Shown here in pieces: positions 60,025 to 64,000 of a stretch of DNA of 64,000 nucleotides (position 1 is the stretch's first letter; the number at the start of each line of letters is the position of its first letter). The position numbers and the translations under genes are program-made. Origin of the DNA: Nesterenkonia alkaliphila. GTDB taxonomy: Bacteria > Actinomycetota > Actinomycetes > Actinomycetales > Micrococcaceae. The DNA is taken from positions 23,862 through 87,861 of the forward strand of contig NZ_WRPM01000011.1 in assembly GCF_009758175.1 (NCBI RefSeq), read 5' to 3'. The notes below the pieces were generated by a model, which saw only the letters and a program-made list of their open reading frames with translations, had not been told where the DNA came from and did not search any database.

Positions 60025-62297
60025 GACTGGCCTCCGGTCATGCGGAGCCGAGTATCGAAGGCTTCCAACTCGGCAGGATGGAGTTGGTGCTGGCAAACGA
60101 AGGACCTGTCCTTGATCCGCCACAACCCCTGACCCGTGCCCAACCCGGGCAGGAGCTTCTGCTCCGTGCCGGTCAGGGCGAGGGTGGAGGCGGTGACGCC
60201 GAGCTGGTCCGATTCCTGGCGGTAGATGATCCGCGTCTCCGCGTTCGCCAGCAGCGAGGAGGCCAGCGCGCGCATCGCCGAACCTTGGTCGCCGACGTTG
60301 TCCAGATCGGTGAGCTTGTGGAAGATCAGCATGTTCGCGATCCCGTAATGCCGTGCCAGCCGCCATTGCGCATCCATCCGCTTCAACAACGCGGGATGGG
60401 ACATCAGCCGCCAGGCCTCGTCGTAGATCACCCACCGCTGCCCACCGGCCGGGTCCAGCAGCGCCGACTCCATCCACGCGCTACTGCACGTCATCAACAC
60501 ACTGATGAGCGTCGAGTTCTCCGCGACTCGGGACAGGTCCAGGGAGATCATCGGCAACGAGGGATCGAACGCCACCGTCGAGGGCCCGTCGAACAGTCCT
60601 TGCAGGTCACCGGCCACGAGCCTGCGCAGAGCGTGGCCGACCATGCGCCCGTCCTCGGCCAGCCGCCCATCGGTGTCATCGGCGTCGCGCGGTGCGAGGA
60701 TGTGGTCGACGACCATCGGCAGAATCGGCACGTCGTTGCCCGCGACGACTGCCGTCAGGGCGACGTCGATCGCGGTATGCTCCAACGGCGACAGCGACCG
60801 CTCCAACACGGTCGCAGCCAGCGCCCCGATCAGGTCACGACGCCGCGAGGCGACCTGGGTGGTCCACTCCAGATCGGAAACCCCAGAGGGCCGGTGCCCC
60901 TCATCGAGCGGGTTCAGCCGGTTCGCCAGCCCGTGACCGAGCACGATCGCCTTGCCGCCGACGAGTTCGGCGACCGGCGTGTGCTCACCCTTGGGGTCAC
61001 CGGGGACATAAACGCGGCGCCCGAACGGGATCGAACGCGTGTAGAGGGACTTCGCCAGCGAGGACTTGCCCGAGCCGACGATCCCCGCGAGGACGACGTT
61101 GGGGGCGGTGATGATGCCGCGCTGATACAGCACCCACGGGTCGTAGACAAAGCTGCCGCCCGAGTAGAGATCCTGCCCGACGAACACGCCCTCGGAGCCG
61201 AGTCCGCCCTCGGCCAAGAACGGATACGCCCCGGCCAGCGTCGCGGACGTGTCCTGATGACGAGGAAGACCGAACCGCCCCGGTGTGCGCAACGCCGCCG
61301 GGCCGGGCTGACCGGCACGGGGCAGGTAGGTCGTGGCACGGCGCTCGGCGCGCTCGGCCTCGGCCTTGGCCTTCAGCTCGGTGGCGCGGGCGCGTTTGGC
61401 GTCGGCCTCGATCGCGACCGCCGCCCGACGGCGGGCCTTACGGTACCGACGACGCTCACGACTGGGGCCGACCAGCACCGTGCTGTGCAGCCGCTCACGC
61501 TCGGCGCTCACAGTCCCAGCCCCCGCGCCTCGGACCGCGAGACCGGCCGCCGCACCGGCGTGGTCGACCCGCTCTGGTGCCCGGCGCTGACTGAACCCCT
61601 GGCCAGTGCTGAGCGCCGCTGCTGGCGCGGGCCGCGCCGTCTCGGGCCTCGCCTGTTCGGGCTCGGGGACATGAGTGCGCAGCAGACCTACGTGGCCGTG
61701 CAGGTAGTCGTAGGTCAACGCGTACTCGCCCTTGGTGGCAGTGCGGTCCCACTGGCCGACTGGCGCGGTGTCGTAGACGTAACCGTTCTCCAGGGCCGCC
61801 TGCGTGGTCTCCTCGCCGTAGTCCCACCCGGCGAGGTGGTCGATGGTCGCGGCGGTGCCGTCGCTGTCGATCATCTCCAGCACCGGGTCGGCCTCGGAGC
61901 CCTGCAGGAACACCACCCTCAACCACCGCTGATCCGCCGCGGGTGCGGGCTCGGGGTGCCAGGCGATCCGCCCCGACGCCTGCGAGGCGCGGTTCAGGCG
62001 TCCCTCGGCGCCGTCCACGAGAGCAGCAGCCTGGCGCAGCTCGTCGGCTGCCACCTGGGCATCGCGTGCTCCGGCGGCATGGACACCGTCGTCACTGTGC
62101 GCACGAGCCTGATGGGAAAGATGAGCGGCGGCGAGCTGATCGAGCACTTGACGCAGCGACCGCGCACCAGCCAGCAGGTCACCGATCACCGCATAGGTAT
62201 CAGCCGGATCATCGAAGGAACGGGTCGCGTGGGCCAAGCCGCGCAGCGCCGCCGATGCCTCAACGGCATCGGCGGTGGGGTCGTCGAATGTGGGCAT
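60021..62297 (-). CDS. VirB4/TraC-like conjugation ATPase with an N-terminal fusion
   Basis: 758 residues from the ATG at 62297 (AGGAAGG upstream). The ATPase occupies the C-terminal 470 residues: Walker A GIVGSGKSSLAKS near 407, DPKGEHTPVAELV, GHGLANRLNPLDEG, Walker B-like WVIYDEAWRL, and the sensor segment IANMLIFHKLTDLDN. The first 260 residues hold two other domains: a helical one (1-130) and one starting WLRVVFLQGSEADPVLEM. Related elements, as I recall, have these as separate genes. A GTG at 61511 could be the start of a separate ATPase (496 aa). A linker rich in Ala/Pro (about 215-260) joins the parts. Confidence 0.87.
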   Translation of the reverse strand: MPTFDDPTADAVEASAALRGLAHATRSFDDPADTYAVIGDLLAGARSLRQVLDQLAAAHLSHQARAHSDDGVHAAGARDAQVAADELRQAAALVDGAEGRLNRASQASGRIAWHPEPAPAADQRWLRVVFLQGSEADPVLEMIDSDGTAATIDHLAGWDYGEETTQAALENGYVYDTAPVGQWDRTATKGEYALTYDYLHGHVGLLRTHVPEPEQARPETARPAPAAALSTGQGFSQRRAPERVDHAGAAAGLAVRGAGAGTVSAERERLHSTVLVGPSRERRRYRKARRRAAVAIEADAKRARATELKAKAEAERAERRATTYLPRAGQPGPAALRTPGRFGLPRHQDTSATLAGAYPFLAEGGLGSEGVFVGQDLYSGGSFVYDPWVLYQRGIITAPNVVLAGIVGSGKSSLAKSLYTRSIPFGRRVYVPGDPKGEHTPVAELVGGKAIVLGHGLANRLNPLDEGHRPSGVSDLEWTTQVASRRRDLIGALAATVLERSLSPLEHTAIDVALTAVVAGNDVPILPMVVDHILAPRDADDTDGRLAEDGRMVGHALRRLVAGDLQGLFDGPSTVAFDPSLPMISLDLSRVAENSTLISVLMTCSSAWMESALLDPAGGQRWVIYDEAWRLMSHPALLKRMDAQWRLARHYGIANMLIFHKLTDLDNVGDQGSAMRALASSLLANAETRIIYRQESDQLGVTASTLALTGTEQKLLPGLGTGQGLWRIKDRSFVCQHQLHPAELEAFDTRLRMTGGQS

Positions 62298-62359
62298 CGT
62301 GGGCGCCTTCCTGAGTGAGCGGGGTTGCTCATCAGGTGCGCCCACGGCCCCCTGTCACG

Positions 62360-63838
62360 TCACACAGTGCGCGCCAACGGAAGCGCCGCGACCGCGAATG
62401 CCTGGGCTTGTTGGCCGACCAGGCGGCGGGTCTCGCAGGAGGCTTGGATCGCAGCCTGCTCGACGGCTGAGACGGCGGCCTCCAGCTCGTCGATGCTGGG
62501 TGCGGAGACGGAGATGAGGCCGGTGTAGCGCAGCACCCCGTGGCCTGCGGTCAGGTCGGCTTCCTGCTGGAGCACGTCGTGGTACTCGGCGGTCTGGGAG
62601 GCGTCTTCGATCTGGCCGATCTTGGCGCGTTGGGCGGCGTCGGAGATGTACTCGGTCTTCTTCTTACGGATGTCCCGCGCCGCCTGGTCGGAGCGGATCG
62701 GAGTGCAGACCAGGGAGAACGTGCGCTGAATGCCCGTCGAGAGCAGGAGCGGTGCGAGGAAGCCGGGGTAGACCAACGAGCGCGGCCATTCGCTGATCCA
62801 CAGCACCGCGTGGTGCGCGGAGTCCGAGCGCAGGTGATCCCAGCTCTCGGTGACCGCGACCGGTCCGGCAGCGGCCAGATCGCGGCCCAGCTCGCCGTGG
62901 CGCTCCAGGGTGGCCGCGATCGCTGGGTCATAGGCACCCCGCAAGATCACCGCCACTTCGCCGGGTGTCAGCCATTCCGAGGGTGTGAGGTCCGCGGCGT
63001 GCAGCGCGGCGACCAGGGTGGTCATCTCCTGGCGTAGGACGGCGGCAGCTCCACGGAGTCCGCCGCCTGCGGTGCGTATTTGCCGGGAACTGTTCTTCAT
63101 GTCCAATGCCAGCGAGAGCGTGGTGGCGTGGCGTTCCCCGGCGGGTCCCGCGCGTTCGATCAATTCGCTGTAGGTGGTGGCGGTCCAGGAGCCGTCGTCG
63201 GTGCCGTGCTCGGCCCACCATTCGGCCAGCCCGGTTCCGGAGTCGGGAAGGGTGCGTTCGGTGACCTGGAGGCGGGCGACGCGCCCGGAGCGGCAGGCAG
63301 TCGCCAGGACGCGGCCCCAGGCGGTGACGCGGCGTTCCTGCTCACCGGGGTCCAGGAGCACGAACGCCGGATGACTCAACCCGATGATGGCGGTGAGGGT
63401 GTTCGCGTGGGGGTCGTGGATCATCGCCGCCCCGGTCTCGGGGTCCAGGAACTCCCGCAGGCTCGCGGCATCACCCGGAAGTGCCAGGGTTCCGGCGGGG
63501 CGCGGCTTGACCACCGTCCGGCGATACAAGAGCTGTCCGCCCGTGACACGCCAGACCCAACGGAACGCGACCGGCACCCACTCGATCAGCTTCCTGCCCC
63601 CGATGGGCACCCAGGTCAGCACCGCGCAGGCCAACCACACCGGTGCTGTGTAGGCGAGCAGGACGCCCCCGCCTGCGTAGAGGGCTCCGACGACCGAGAG
63701 AACACCAGCACCGAGGGTGATGAGTTGCGGCAACGACAGCCCGAGCAGGACGCCGCGCCGGGTCAGGCGGGAGAACTTCACCGGCGTCAACTCGCCGCCC
63801 TCGTTGCGGCGGTCGCGGTCACTGTGCTTCCGTGCCAT
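62360..63838 (-). CDS. SCO6880-like conjugation membrane protein
   Basis: 492 residues from the ATG at 63838. A basic N-terminus leads to two close membrane segments (VLLGLSLPQLITLGAGVLSV and VLLAYTAPVWLACAVLTWVP), then a large soluble part with FVLLDPGEQERRVTAWGRVL and a C-terminal half containing STGIQRTFSLVCTPI. The layout is that of the SCO6880 family, which lies next to VirB4-like genes in actinobacterial type IV secretion operons. It probably anchors the ATPase to the membrane. Confidence 0.82.
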   Translation of the reverse strand: MARKHSDRDRRNEGGELTPVKFSRLTRRGVLLGLSLPQLITLGAGVLSVVGALYAGGGVLLAYTAPVWLACAVLTWVPIGGRKLIEWVPVAFRWVWRVTGGQLLYRRTVVKPRPAGTLALPGDAASLREFLDPETGAAMIHDPHANTLTAIIGLSHPAFVLLDPGEQERRVTAWGRVLATACRSGRVARLQVTERTLPDSGTGLAEWWAEHGTDDGSWTATTYSELIERAGPAGERHATTLSLALDMKNSSRQIRTAGGGLRGAAAVLRQEMTTLVAALHAADLTPSEWLTPGEVAVILRGAYDPAIAATLERHGELGRDLAAAGPVAVTESWDHLRSDSAHHAVLWISEWPRSLVYPGFLAPLLLSTGIQRTFSLVCTPIRSDQAARDIRKKKTEYISDAAQRAKIGQIEDASQTAEYHDVLQQEADLTAGHGVLRYTGLISVSAPSIDELEAAVSAVEQAAIQASCETRRLVGQQAQAFAVAALPLARTV

Positions 63839-63845
63839 CGCAGGG

Positions 63846-64000
63846 TCACTCCTTCGGCTTCGACGGTGGTGGTGGGGCAGGCTTCGACGCCGGCGCGGGA
63901 GGCTTGGTCTGCTGGGTAGGTGGCACCGGCTGAGCCGGGCTCGTCGGTGGCGGGGTGCTCGCGCTCTGGTCCGCGGCCCCTGCCTGTGCCTCGGCCTGAC
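63846..64000 (-). CDS. C-terminal end of a proline-rich transfer protein (partial)
   Basis: 51 codons in the minus frame end at the TGA at 63846-63848, 7 bases before the next gene start. The sequence is a Pro/Ala/Lys tail (STPPPTSPAQPVPPTQQTK, then PAPASKPAPPPPSKPKE). This is the low-complexity end of a longer protein whose body lies beyond the window edge, most likely a multi-pass conjugation membrane protein as found before SCO6880-like genes. The start is not visible. Confidence 0.75.
   Translation of the reverse strand, partial: QAEAQAGAADQSASTPPPTSPAQPVPPTQQTKPPAPASKPAPPPPSKPKE

Noticed and set aside
60078..62318. Long plus-strand frame opposite the VirB4-like gene
   Set aside because: No recognisable domain; the Walker motifs are on the minus strand. 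Antisense shadow.
1..64000. CRISPR array or cas genes
   Set aside because: No regularly spaced short direct repeats and no Cas-like proteins were seen.

Overview
The window is high-GC actinobacterial DNA. The most likely host is one of the Micrococcales, a guess that rests on the kocurin-like thiopeptide genes, the MobF relaxase family, and the DUF4913-like and SCO6880-like transfer genes. It reads as a mosaic conjugative element (plasmid or ICE; no rep or par genes and no second end are visible) that carries two small-molecule gene clusters and a candidate defence island.

Layout. (1) 1-4942, minus strand: the start of a primase-polymerase, two related proteins of unknown function and an orphan DNA methyltransferase. 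(2) 5193-9045: a tyrosine-recombinase module (recombinase, XRE-like protein, and a degenerate recombinase partner broken by an in-frame amber codon). A core-site-like inverted repeat lies just before the recombinase, and imperfect direct repeats bracket the block. (3) 9108-21168: an AraC-like regulator, an epimerase remnant and a ten-gene minus-strand operon (20282 to 10598) headed by a 2-epi-5-epi-valiolone synthase-type sugar phosphate cyclase. With a divergent TetR regulator this looks like a C7-cyclitol pathway: cyclase, ROK kinase, VOC epimerase, four dehydrogenases/reductases, HAD phosphatase, KAS III-like acyltransferase and MFS exporter. (4) 21595-29105: an IS5 scrap, the MobF relaxase/helicase, then remnants of ISL3, IS1380 and IS3 around one intact IS110 transposase gene. 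(5) 29311-41370: a compact plus-strand thiopeptide operon. The 56-aa precursor has a GE2270/thiomuracin-type leader and the core STNCFCYPCCSCSAPSSSA. It is followed by the glutamylation and elimination enzymes, the pyridine synthase, an azoline dehydrogenase, an ocin-ThiF/RRE partner, a YcaO cyclodehydratase, a YdhR-like protein and an ABC exporter. The core fits a kocurin/GE37468-type 29-membered macrocycle.

(6) 41426-42772: a leaderless acidic small protein, an IS110 scrap and a second, diverged copy of the relaxase 3' end. The IS block and the thiopeptide operon are therefore bracketed by two relaxase tails. (7) 42816-48282: an ADP-ribosyltransferase-like protein diverging from a three-gene set (zinc-hook AAA ATPase, unknown protein, HNH nuclease) that looks like an uncharacterised defence system. 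(8) 48346-64000, minus strand: a large serine recombinase and a conjugation operon (DUF4913-like protein, SSB-like protein, giant methylase/helicase, type IV coupling protein, VirB4-like ATPase fused to two extra domains, SCO6880-like protein, and the proline-rich end of a further protein).

All product calls come from reading protein motifs by eye; no database search was possible.
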